A stretch of DNA of 64,000 nt from Aureobasidium sp. EXF-3400. Its lineage: Eukaryota; Ascomycota; Dothideomycetes; Dothideales; Saccotheciaceae. The notes below the pieces were generated by a model. It was not told the origin of the DNA and made no database searches. It was given only the letters and a program-made list of their open reading frames with translations. Positions within the stretch are counted from its first letter, which is position 1. Every line of letters starts with the position of its first letter. The DNA is taken from positions 18,800-82,799 of the forward strand of contig SWBL01000236.1 of assembly GCA_024195585.1 (NCBI GenBank). Reading direction: 5' to 3'. Both the position numbers and the translations under genes were made by a program. Below are positions 1 to 10,003 of this stretch, in pieces.

Positions 1-2
1 AG

Positions 3-2048
3 CAGCCAAAGCCTCAATTGCGACGGCCACCGGCTGCTCTCAACCACTCATCTTCGTCTCTCAGCTCGGGTGGCTTCGAAAGGTCGGCTCCATCGTTCCA
101 ATCATTCATAAGAAAGACACCGACACCAAATCAGGAGAAACCTCTCCCGCCCATCCCGATAATCGAACCAGCAGAGGCATTTCGGATTTCAACCCGACGC
201 ACTTCTAGTATCTACAGTCGCACCGTCTCCCAATATGCACCGACTCCTGAATCATGGAGACATGAAGAACATCTAATGCCGACCTTCTTTCTGCAACCAT
301 CTGTGTATAGTCTGAGTACGCCCGAGCTCACTCTAGCAGACACACCACAGTCTACTGTACCACCAAGGCCATTTGCACCGCTTATCACTAGTCCCTCTCC
401 AAGTCCGAGCCGTACATCGACACCGTCACCACCTCCGGATCGGATTTGGCAAGAGAGACTTCTGCCCCCTTCGCCCCAGATGCTACGCGTAGCAACCCAA
501 CATATCAGAACTGTGTCGTTGGACAAAGCAAAGGCCGCTTTGCGTTCGCCCGGAGCACAACATCTTCTCCCAGAAGAAATGAGAGCATTAGCTGCGGCCA
601 GGAAAGCGAGTCAACAACACATAATACGAGGCAGTAGGTCGTTCGAAGGCATTGTACCGCCTAGAAGTCCAGTACTTCCCCATGTCCTTCCGAGTCCGAG
701 TCTTCCGTCGCCAACACCGTATGATTGGCCCTTACAGGCGAACAGAGGGTCGAAATTATCTGATGAGTACTTCGATATGACCAAAGCGAAGCGGATGTCG
801 ATGTCGCCTGTTGAGAGGCAACTGAAATCCTCAATCGAGATATCAATCACTCGTCCATCAGAGCCTCCAATGTCAGATTACGAGCCTCGGGGTAGATCTC
901 GTCAACAGTCACGAACAGGCTCCAGTAGGAGACTCGACAACTACGAGAGCAAGGTGATTGACTCGTACGAAGATAGGACGCTGGATGCGTCCTCGAATGA
1001 GAGTCTGATGGACGAGGCTAAGCGATTGGCAAACGAGTACCACGCTTTGTTCAAAGAAGATGCCAAAGCTTCTGGTTTCCGGAAGCACAGTGCATCCTCT
1101 AACAGTATCAAAGAAAAAATGAAGCTCGTACCACAACCACTATTCTTCAACCCTAGACAGATTTCTAGACAACGAGAGCTTGAGTATCAGAAATCGCGTA
1201 CCAAAGCCTACACGTCCTCAATCAGTAGATCTCCCAAACCAAGGGCTGCACCTCGCGAGCAGCGCAACAGTCCTAAGGGCAAAGAACGCACGTTGTATTT
1301 TCCTTACAAGCTCTCTCTCACGCCAGAGTCTACAAGTGCGAGAATCCGTCGTAGCACAAGCGGTAGTATACCAATTTCACCACCATTTCCTGGACACGAA
1401 GTTACAAAGCCAAAGGATATGCCCGCTCCAATGCAAAGGCAGCAGAGTATCGATGATTCCGATAGCGTCTCGGCCTTTTATCATCGTATCAATGCGGACG
1501 CCGAGCAGCTGGCCAAGGAATACAACAAAGCTGGCAGTAAAGTTACTTTTGAGATGCACGCCCAGCCTACTATTGTTTCAAGACCCTCTCTGGAAAGCTC
1601 ATCGCAAGCATCTTATGGAAGAAGAAAGCAGTCTTATGATAGTGTAATCAGCAGCGGAGGCTCTTCTAAGGGCTCAAGACCGCCCCTAAAATCGCTGACG
1701 CACAAGGTAACCTCAGTTTTTGGCAATCACATGCGAAAGTCGTCCGTCAGTGCAGTGGAAGGGCTGTCAAGCCTTGTTGACAGCTTCAAGCAACGCAGAC
1801 CAAGCTTCCCAGTCATCAGTGCACCGCAACCGATCTCAGCTGCCGAGGTATACGATCCAGCTAGACTGCAAGCATCATCGTCTGCTTCTGCGGCGAGAAA
1901 GCGTCCAAGTGTTTTTGCAGGGATCAAGGATCATAGACGCGAGAGTAAAGCAAACAAGCGGAGGGAGGACCTCAAGAAGACGATCAAAATGGTTCCAATA
2001 GGGGGAGCGCCTCAAACACCACCGCGCAGAGATGGCGATTGGCTCTAG
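3..2048 (+). CDS. Serine-rich disordered protein, 5' end missing (partial)
   Basis: The frame is open to the left edge of the window. The first possible start inside it is a TTG, so the true N-terminus lies upstream. About 680 residues are visible, ending in TAG at 2046-2048. Composition is dominated by Ser, Pro, Arg and Lys with no transmembrane segment or catalytic motif, which suggests a long intrinsically disordered protein, perhaps a cytoskeletal, cortical or signalling scaffold (inference). Two short related helical motifs stand out: DEAKRLANEYHALF (about nt 1010-1055) and ADAEQLAKEYNKA (about nt 1497-1535). They share an [AE]-x-LA-[NK]-EY core and may be repeated binding helices. Many SRxxS and RRxS sites could be phosphorylated. 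I do not recognise the family. Confidence 0.75.
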   Translation, partial: QPKPQLRRPPAALNHSSSSLSSGGFERSAPSFQSFIRKTPTPNQEKPLPPIPIIEPAEAFRISTRRTSSIYSRTVSQYAPTPESWRHEEHLMPTFFLQPSVYSLSTPELTLADTPQSTVPPRPFAPLITSPSPSPSRTSTPSPPPDRIWQERLLPPSPQMLRVATQHIRTVSLDKAKAALRSPGAQHLLPEEMRALAAARKASQQHIIRGSRSFEGIVPPRSPVLPHVLPSPSLPSPTPYDWPLQANRGSKLSDEYFDMTKAKRMSMSPVERQLKSSIEISITRPSEPPMSDYEPRGRSRQQSRTGSSRRLDNYESKVIDSYEDRTLDASSNESLMDEAKRLANEYHALFKEDAKASGFRKHSASSNSIKEKMKLVPQPLFFNPRQISRQRELEYQKSRTKAYTSSISRSPKPRAAPREQRNSPKGKERTLYFPYKLSLTPESTSARIRRSTSGSIPISPPFPGHEVTKPKDMPAPMQRQQSIDDSDSVSAFYHRINADAEQLAKEYNKAGSKVTFEMHAQPTIVSRPSLESSSQASYGRRKQSYDSVISSGGSSKGSRPPLKSLTHKVTSVFGNHMRKSSVSAVEGLSSLVDSFKQRRPSFPVISAPQPISAAEVYDPARLQASSSASAARKRPSVFAGIKDHRRESKANKRREDLKKTIKMVPIGGAPQTPPRRDGDWL

Positions 2049-2960
2049 AGAGGAGGTTCATTGTGCAAATAACTTACATATATGTTCAATCCTCACACAC
2101 CTTCCTTTCATCAAACATATTTCTCTTCACCAACCGCGCCAGAGACCAGCGTGTGTCGAATCATCCAACAAAACAAAAGAAATAATATACTGATGGACAA
2201 AACAGAAACCCCCCTAGCCGCCGTACTGCTAGAAGGGAAAGAGGAAAGCCCTTGGACTTTTCTTCCTTATTTGTGTCGTGCGAGGATTATTGGGACCTCT
2301 CATGGCCAATTACCGGCGATACTAGGGATCGAACCGGTGGACTCGGGCCAGCTAAGCGGAAGGAACACTACTTGACCGCTGCGCCATTCCACCGGTTCGA
2401 TGTGAATAAGGCTAACTGACATCAATGTATTTCCACATGGTTGCTCACTTCACTTCTGATCGAAATCTCAGGGGTTCACTGTCCCAAACGCACCTTCTCC
2501 AACTCTATTGTCCACTGCATCTGATCATATGCAATCCATCGTGGCTTCACTATATCAGAATCAGTCTTCCAAGGCGTATCACTATCATTCAGTGTCTCTA
2601 CTCTGTTTTGAGACAATGAAATCCCACACATGATCCAGAATCTCAAATCTCATCAGACAAAGAGACAACGCGTGTCTAATCTCAAACCATCCTTTGTCTT
2701 GTACAGAAGCATGTCTCGGTGGCTGATTATGTCTCCAGAGTCGTGGGAAACAAAAGACATGTCTTCAAAGAGGCGGTGGATCGCTGCAATAAGTATTGCT
2801 TCACCCCTGACCCTCTTCAATATCTATTGTCATCCTGCTTCCTCCCATCTGTATTGTCTACCAGTCAAATCTGCTCATCAAGCGCTCTTTTCGCTGGTCG
2901 AAAACGCAGAACAAACATCAAACGTATGAGCCTCGTACACCACAACAGTCACTCGCTATC
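2049..2960. other. Spacer of 0.9 kb
   Basis: Intergenic DNA between two plus-strand genes. It carries the tRNA-like inverted repeat at 2311-2401 and a 9-bp match (CGCACCTTC, 2489-2497) to the decamer found in other promoters of this window. Short open frames here show no family similarity. Confidence 0.6.
2311..2401 (-). repeat. tRNA-like element bounded by a 14-bp perfect inverted repeat
   Basis: The arms are ATCGAACCGGTGGA (2328-2341) and its exact reverse complement TCCACCGGTTCGAT (2388-2401), with a 46-base loop. Read on the minus strand the element has a good A-box-like TGGCGCAGCGG and a B-box GGTTCGATCCC, as in a polymerase III gene. The seven bases before the A-box pair mostly with TATCGCC near 2312-2318, like an acceptor stem. 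The T-stem does not pair well and I cannot place a convincing anticodon arm, so a functional tRNA is doubtful. A tRNA pseudogene, a tRNA-derived fragment or another structured RNA are all possible. Confidence 0.4.
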
Positions 2961-3581
2961 ATGCTTTCCACACAAATCACCCAACAACCAGAGACCAAAA
3001 TGTCTACATCAGCCAAAAAGGACCAACTTGCCACTCGCATCGCACACCTCAAACTTCGTCTCGCACCTCTTGTACCTTTACCGACGGGCTGCCCACACCC
3101 AGACTTCCCTCGCACTCTCTTGGACTACCACCTGCTCAGCGAAGAACAACTCGACGCCATCGCCTCCTACTACCATCAATCCACCCCCAGCATCTACACC
3201 CACCAATACCCAGCCTGCATGAATTGGGACAAGGAAATGCTAGCCAAGCGTCGAGCAAGCGTGGCTCAGCACTTACAAAGTGCCTCACAGGTGGAGAGCA
3301 ATCAGTGGTGGGAGACACTGCTTGCTGCAGAGGAAGCAGAGAATATGGTGATGGTGAAGAGGAGACCGAGTGTGCAGTTTGCAGAGGGCTTTACTGATGC
3401 GGAGAGGATTGCTATCAAGAGACGCAAGTTTGGAAAGTTTATTGGGTTGATGAATTGTGAGACGCCGGTTGAGGAGATTGAGGGTCGGTTGAGGGCTTCG
3501 ATGGAAAAGGCCATAAAGCTTGCGCAGAAAGAGTTGAGGAGAGCTGAGGAGTGGGAACTTCGGCGGTCGAAGATGGTTTGA
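2961..3581 (+). CDS. Conserved-looking hypothetical protein, 206 aa
   Basis: Single-exon frame of 206 residues from the first ATG at 2961. A second in-frame ATG at 3000 would give 193 residues. I do not recognise a named domain. The N-terminal half has a proline-rich stretch with a CPHPDFP motif and a helical LLSEEQLDAIASYYHQ segment. The C-terminal half is rich in Lys, Arg and Glu and strongly helical (about residues 140-203). No signal peptide or membrane segment is visible. It faces the PFA5 gene tail to tail. Coding status rests on the long frame, the ordered composition and fungal-type codon use. Confidence 0.65.
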   Translation: MLSTQITQQPETKMSTSAKKDQLATRIAHLKLRLAPLVPLPTGCPHPDFPRTLLDYHLLSEEQLDAIASYYHQSTPSIYTHQYPACMNWDKEMLAKRRASVAQHLQSASQVESNQWWETLLAAEEAENMVMVKRRPSVQFAEGFTDAERIAIKRRKFGKFIGLMNCETPVEEIEGRLRASMEKAIKLAQKELRRAEEWELRRSKMV

Positions 3582-3744
3582 GGGATTTGCTTTGTCTGAG
3601 TTACTGTAGCGCTGCATTGTTTTGACTGTTTCTCTTAACCTTGGTTCTTTACTCTGCTGTTATAGTGTGCATATATTATTGAACTTGTTCGCTAAAAGGG
3701 GTATCAAACTATGTATGTGCGAGATCTACCAGTGATTGTACTGA

Positions 3745-5461
3745 TTATACTGACTCAAAACTGTTCCGCTCTCTCCCTGTCGAGCCATTGACGTTTGCAA
3801 GTGTCGATCCCATAATATCTACATCGTCGGAATCCTCCCTGCGATGCCGATGCTTCCTATGCCTTCGTCTGCTCAATCCGCCCCTGCTGCTGGCCGATGA
3901 TAGACCAGCGTCCGCCTTCAGACGTTCGACATCCGGTCCGAGTTCATACATGCTGTCGCCACGATCGTGGTTGCAGCAAGGTGAGTGTCGCAACGGTAAG
4001 AACCAGTCGTACCAATGATTACCCATAATAGATTTGAGATTTCGGAACGCCCCGAGGTTCCAAGGATTCATGCCAGGATGCGTACGTAAGATGGCAAATG
4101 TTCTAGGTGGCGACGATGTGGGAGGTGGAAGCGTGGTTTCTGAAGATGCATCGTGCATCACGTTTAATGGGTACGTGATGGTGCCTTGCCATGGATCTTC
4201 GTCCTCTTCTGACCCATGTGATGGTTTAAGGTGGCCTGTTGACATAGGTCTCGGCTGGCGATTTTGCGGAGAGTCGACTAGCACGGCAATGTGCATAACC
4301 CTTCTTTGATGGCCGATGTTGTCGACGGTTGTCAAGTTCTTCATCGCAAGTCCGATACTAGTCATGGCCATTCCGCCTGCAAACAGTGTGAAAACAGCTC
4401 CGAGAGTCAGTCCAGCAATCCAGTTGCCGCCCAGTGAATTCCCCTACGGTCAATTCAGCATTTACAGAACAAGGGTTGAGGGAAGCACACACCTTGGATC
4501 TTGCTTCAGCAACAAAAACAGCCATGACGATCATGACGAAAAAAGCATACAACCCTGCGTAAGAGCAGAATTGGATGAAGAAGTTAAAGTTTCGTTCTGC
4601 TACAACTCCTCCAACCCACTGGTTGAAAACACGAATTAGCATGGTTTCCACAAGTATACATGGCTGATACTAACTGGACAGAAATGATCCATCTTCAACA
4701 CACATCTTCCAAAATCGCTGCCGTGGTGTGATCGATCAGGCTTCCAATTATTGCAAACACCGCACCATATTGGAAGGCCGTTCTGGTCGCAAGCAAAGAT
4801 TTCTCTGGAGTAGAACCGCTCTGTCCCTGGTGGCGGCGGTAACTCGCCACTTAGGATAGCTTTTGTGTCTAACAAAGTCACAGCAGGTCCTTGAGGAGCA
4901 GCAGCTCGAGACTTCTTATCGGTCTCGTTGGTACCATCCTGGACTTTCGTAGTTGCGCAAGAGGCCTGGATAGTATGTTGAGGAGGGGCTTCAGATGCCG
5001 GCTTGACTGGAGTTGCGGCAGTAGAGCTTCCCTTTTCGATGAATCCGGGATGTGGTATTGTCATCAGAAGTCGTAGATAGCTTGATGCCATAGGGAATAG
5101 GAATATGAAGTATAGCACTATGACAGCAATTCCAGCGCCATTGCGACTTCCATGTTTGATGAGATAGTTGGCTAGAAAGGTCAGTCACGAGTTCTCAAGA
5201 TTTGCGAGTCTGAAAGATGGAAGGCTCGAAATGATCAAGGTGTTTTTGCTCCTCCACCCTCGACGCACAACTTCCTTTCGATCGATGTATTTCAGCCAAG
5301 AGGTAAAGACAACACTCACCGCCTATAAGAACAACCACAATCCAGGTGACATAGCTGACGATTCCGATCAACAAAGCCGGAACAACGATCGCCGTGGTCC
5401 TGTTAGCAGCCTGCCTATTCTCCAGTTGCGATTTCGGCGGACGCGGTTGACACTGTGACAT
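3745..5461 (-). CDS. PFA5: Palmitoyltransferase, PFA5-type DHHC family
   Basis: Exons complement(3745..4443, 4493..4618, 4675..5171, 5320..5461), 487 aa. It probably transfers palmitate to cysteines of membrane proteins. The exons join into the DHHC cysteine-rich domain: CGVCNNWKPDRSHH, then KMDHFCP at the end of exon 2 and W-VGGVVAERNFNFF in exon 3. The splice falls exactly inside the conserved CPW. The catalytic tetrad reads DHFC (about residues 209-212), a variant I associate with fungal PFA5 proteins from memory. Four membrane spans are visible: two before the CRD (TTAIVVPALLIGIVSYV; GIAVIVLYFIFLF) and two after it (FCSYAGLYAFFVMIVMAVFV; NWIAGLTLGAVFTLFAGG). A TTxxxN-like motif (NLTTVDNI) follows the last span. 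The tail has basic RRRHRKHRHRR. Length matches the family (about 480 aa). Confidence 0.9.
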
Positions 5462-5953
5462 GTCTCAACAACTCGATTTGAACTTCAGATACTCCGAGAT
5501 ATTGTGTATCGACTCTTGGGAATGATCAATATGAGAGTCTCATGGTTGCCGCGTTCAAACCGCGAAAACGTGTACGTCATCGGCAGTCGCGTTTCACCAA
5601 TCTCCGAAGAGTTTTGCCAACTACCAACTTCCTGATTATTTCTTTACCAACATCAAGATTAAAACAAACTCAGTTGGTTACGCGTTGACTCATTTTACAG
5701 GTTGTGCTGATGGAAGGTCCGTTGTCGCGATGATTTTTGTGGACCAAAATGTTTCAAGCCAAGAATCTTAGATTGACACCGACCGAGTATGTACAAGGCG
5801 ACAAGGGCAGACAATGCCGTTAGACCGGACCAAAGACACAGAAAACAGAATACAACAAAAGACACAACACGATTTGCAAAACATTAACCAAAAGTCCGCC
5901 ACCCATGTACCGACCCCAGCTAAAATCCCCAACGATTCTGCTCAAAACGAAGT
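5462..5953. other. Spacer upstream of PFA5, downstream of the multicopper oxidase
   Basis: About 490 bp containing the PFA5 promoter and the oxidase 3' end. I see no gene and no distinctive repeat. Confidence 0.5.
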
Positions 5954-8280
5954 CTAGCTGTGAGCCTCATCATCGACTGGCGGATATATAGCACTACAAA
6001 GTTGTCAGTATATCAACCTTGGTGTTCATATCTTTGGGGAACTTACCCCCAGTTATTCTTTGGGACCGTGCTGGGTGCGCCTGTCAAGTTCAGGGCGTTG
6101 TAGTCGTTGCCAGCAGCATTGCCAACATAATCCATGGGATAAGTCTTGCAGGCATTGATATGGTCTGCCGGAAGGGTGAAACCACTGGCAGCAAGCTCCT
6201 CTGGAGCCTCGATGAAAGAAGCGCTAAAGCCAGCTTCGACATGGAGCTCGATGTGGCAGTGGAAGAGCCAGATACCTATATCTGTCAGTATCTTTCACAA
6301 TTCGTATCATCTTGTGGCACCAACCCGGATTGTCTGCTCTGAATCTAACCACAGCATAACCTTCGTTCTGAACCATGACAGTGTCTCTTCTGATAGGCGT
6401 GGCCGGCAATTTTGAGTATGTGCCACTGAATTTACCGCCCTTGGGATCTGATCTCTCGATGACCTGGAACTGATGGCCGTGAAGATGCATGGGATGCTTT
6501 AAGAACAAAGTTTTAGTAAGGGGTCTAACGACACCGGGTACAAGTGAAACTTACCAAGTTGCTATGCAAGTTGTTCATGACCACTTCAACCACTTCGCCA
6601 TATTTGAAAACATAGGGGTTGACGTCTCCGTAGATGGCCGGGTTCGACACATCGGTCTCATCGACAGTAAGCGATGAGTAGAGAGTAGGCACCTTGGCAC
6701 CAATAAATGTATGTCCGTTCAGGGTGTACCTTGAAATTGCTGTTAATCTTGTATATTGAAGAGTGTATGAGATATGTTGTCACGTACCTTGAGATGCCGG
6801 TGATATTCTCCATGGACATATCGATGACCAACTGTCGGTCGACCGGTTCGAGAAGAGGTTCTCTGTCCAGGGGGACGTAGTTGATGTCGTCAAAGAAGTC
6901 ATCGTTTCCGAGATTGTAAAGAACTGGTGGAGGTGGGTAATCTGCACTTGTGTTGTACACTAACCAGGCAGTAGCGTTGAGTGGATACACGGGGTCAGGA
7001 GTGAGACCCTTGTTGATGAACAACATGTTAGGATCTTGGAAATCAAGAATGGCATAGTTTTTGTCCGTGCTGTCTTTAGTTCTCATCAAGAATGACTGTC
7101 TCTGTCCAGGAGCGATTCGAACATTTTTACCGCCAGCGGTAGCGACGACGGGCACAGTGTACACACCATCAACTTCCACAGTAGTTTGGTTGTGACCATC
7201 GAAGACCCAGCCGTGACCGGAGAAGGCAGCAGGGCAGATGATACGGACTAGATATGTCGTGCTAGGCTTGACGTGGATTGAGACATTCTTTCCAGAGTTG
7301 ATCAAAGCGCCTCCTACTGGGTTAGGAGTGCCATCCTCGGCCTCACCAGCAGTAGATTGGTACTGATGGATTATGTAAGGCATCTGATCATTATACCAGT
7401 CAGAAAAGGTGATGATGAGTTCTTCGTCATAGTGGAAGGGCGGATTAGGGTCGCGAACAATGAGTGGTCCCCAAAGGCCATCAGGGTATTGGCCCATGTT
7501 GTGAGAGTGCCACCAGTAAGTGCCTGCCTGGTCGGCCTACACATGTCGTATCAGTTATCGGTCTCTAAAATGCCATGTATTGACTTACGATCCACTCATA
7601 TCTGAAGCTTTGGCCTGGAGCTATAGGACATTGGGTCGTTCCAGTAGCGCCGTCCATATGACTCGTGCCTCTCTGATGGATACCGTGCCAGTGGAGCGAA
7701 GTACTCTCATTGCCTAGACCGTTGTATACGTTGACAACTACGCGATCTCCTTGCATGACATCAATGGATGGACATGGCCTGTGAAGAGTTAGTGGAACAC
7801 ACGCTATATCTAAAGGTGATAGACATACCATTGACCATTGACACCGATCACAGGACGAGCAACACCATCTGGTGCGGCGATCATCCACTCAATGTTCCAA
7901 TCGTATGTCACAGTTTTACCAGTGGTAGAAGAAGCATGACTGGTGAGTGCTGTGCCTGTCTTGGAAGGAGATGCTGAAGATTTGGAGGCGCTCGAGTTAG
8001 TTGGAGGATAAGGTACTGAGGTAGCGACGGAGGAAGATGATGCATGTTGCCAGACAGACGAAGATTCAGTGAGGTCGCTGGTCACGGAGGTCACCGGACT
8101 GGAAGCCTTAGTCGTGGATGTAGCTTTCTGCCAAGTTGAGGAAGAACGAGAGCTCCAGCCATTCTGATAGCCTCCATGAGAGTTTCCCCAAGCATCGTAT
8201 GCGTCTGAGCCTGCTGCTACGATGTGTTGGGTCAGAGATGCCCAGACGAAGCAATAGGCTAGTGTTGTAAAAGACAACAT
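5954..8280 (-). CDS. Secreted multicopper oxidase (ferroxidase/laccase-like)
   Basis: Exons complement(5954..5993, 6047..6275, 6325..6496, 6555..6729, 6788..7536, 7589..7778, 7829..8280), 668 aa. The first ATG is at 8280; the frame upstream begins only with TTG. A signal peptide ([23 protein letters not shown]) is followed by an unusual Ser/Thr-rich spacer of about 90 residues, then three cupredoxin domains. All four copper motifs are present: [17 protein letters not shown] and [12 protein letters not shown]. The residue after the last EAG is Phe, the axial position linked with high-potential type 1 copper. [15 protein letters not shown] and [15 protein letters not shown] resemble the Fet3/Abr1 branch more than typical laccases, but there is no C-terminal membrane anchor. 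Substrate (iron, phenols, melanin precursors) is not decided by sequence. The last exon follows a consensus GTAAGT donor that overlaps an alternative in-frame TAA. Confidence 0.88.
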
Positions 8281-10003
8281 GGCCGGTGTAGAACCCAAAC
8301 GAACGAGATGTAAGATGCCGAGACCGCACTAAGAAAATTAAGATCGAGGGATGTTCGTTGTTCTTTATAACAGGTTGCACATCTGCGAATCTCCACGATG
8401 GAATGATGAAGATAGGTGCGGACACTGGCAGTATATACTACATGTTGGTCAAGGCTTGGAAGGCCGGTTGTTGATCCTGAATTGTCCTGCTGAGCACAGT
8501 AAGTCACTAGTCAATAGTGTGGTGATCTTTAAAAAGGCTTGTCATCTTTCGTGCCGCAGAACCGAGAGAATTGAATTTGACAAACGGAAGATTCGATAAA
8601 AGGCTATTACCGTCTGACTGGAGGGAGGAGCAGGCAGTCCAAGGAGTACAAGACCCTTGTATCAATTGAGGCTACGTCGTTGTGCTATTATCAGGCTGGG
8701 ACCAGTGTAGAGCAAGGCTTAGTACCAGTCATTTCAGTCGATTGTATACATGGTGACTTGGGTAGAGATGTTGTACCAATCTCTGTGCATAACGCGCGAG
8801 GCTGTGGTATAGTTGAGAATGCAGATAAGCCTACGTACTGCATTGACAAGGGTCTGCAGATTTTGTTCCGGAGAATGAGAGAACTAGTCGATGATCTGGT
8901 CTTCGCAAGTTTAAACCATATACCAAGCTAGAAATTGTCATTGCAAAGGGTTCGGGACCTTGTAAACAATTCCGCGCAGCTCAAGAGATTGGTGAGACAC
9001 ACGTCACAATTATTGAGCTCAAGCGGGCGAAGAAACGATGGCAGAAATCAAAGCATCGTGGTCATGTGCGAATAAAACATCTCTGCAAAGATCAGGAGCA
9101 AGACATGACTTCTGATGTGGGCTATGTTGTGGTGCATGATCGTAGGTACGAACAAGCTTGGAAGGAAGTAAGCAACGAGAGAAGGAGTGGTCCGACCTCG
9201 GAGCACGGCGTGCCGGGATCGGTACCTGCCTTCTACCACCTCTCTACTTGAGTACTTCGTACTTGGCTTCGTAGACAAGCTTTCGACGTGAAGACCATCC
9301 TTGCATGTCAAAGTCATCATCTACGGACGATACATCTATCGGATGACCGAAGGCACTACGAAAGTCACGCTAGCTAAACACGTCAGATCTGTCCCGAGAG
9401 CGACGAGCTCTGGTCAGAACAACATCAAGACATGGTGTCAGCTCTACCGCGCAGTCATACCATCCTTCTTACAAGATCCAACGCACATCCAATTGGATAT
9501 ATGCGGATCTTTCCATCATAGCCCTGTGGCTCTAAGAATAAACACCACGAGATGACAGGGTGGGTAAGCTGTGCGACATAGTCGCATGTACAGAAGTTAC
9601 TCGATCATCGTTCTCCGGTAGCCATAGCCAGCAGGATCAGAAGCCTTTGACCAATACCCAAATCGGTCCAACAGCTTACGAGCTCTGTCCTCTGTGTCTG
9701 ACCAGCAGGCTCGATTCTATGAGCTTGTCCAGGTTCTCGCAATCTTGTAGCCCACCACAATGCTGACTTGAACCTTCGGCTGCTAGGCTGCGACAAAGAA
9801 CATGGAAATAGCAAGACATGGCTGTGCCAATCGGTTTGTTTGAATGACCGAAAAGGCGACACGCAATTGAGGAGGATTCGAAGCGCATAGGCGCCCAGCA
9901 GATCTTATATATCGCTGGACTTGGCTGCACTTGTGTCGTTTCTGCGAAACGAGACATGCAACAAGGCATATATACCAAGAAAGCACCAATATAACCAAGA
10001 CAT
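8281..10003. other. 1.7-kb divergent promoter region
   Basis: Lies between the divergently transcribed multicopper oxidase and DHA2 transporter. Open frames here are short, start-poor and without recognisable motifs. The length is generous for this compact genome and could hold regulatory sites for two environmentally regulated genes (inference). I identified no specific operator. Confidence 0.5.
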
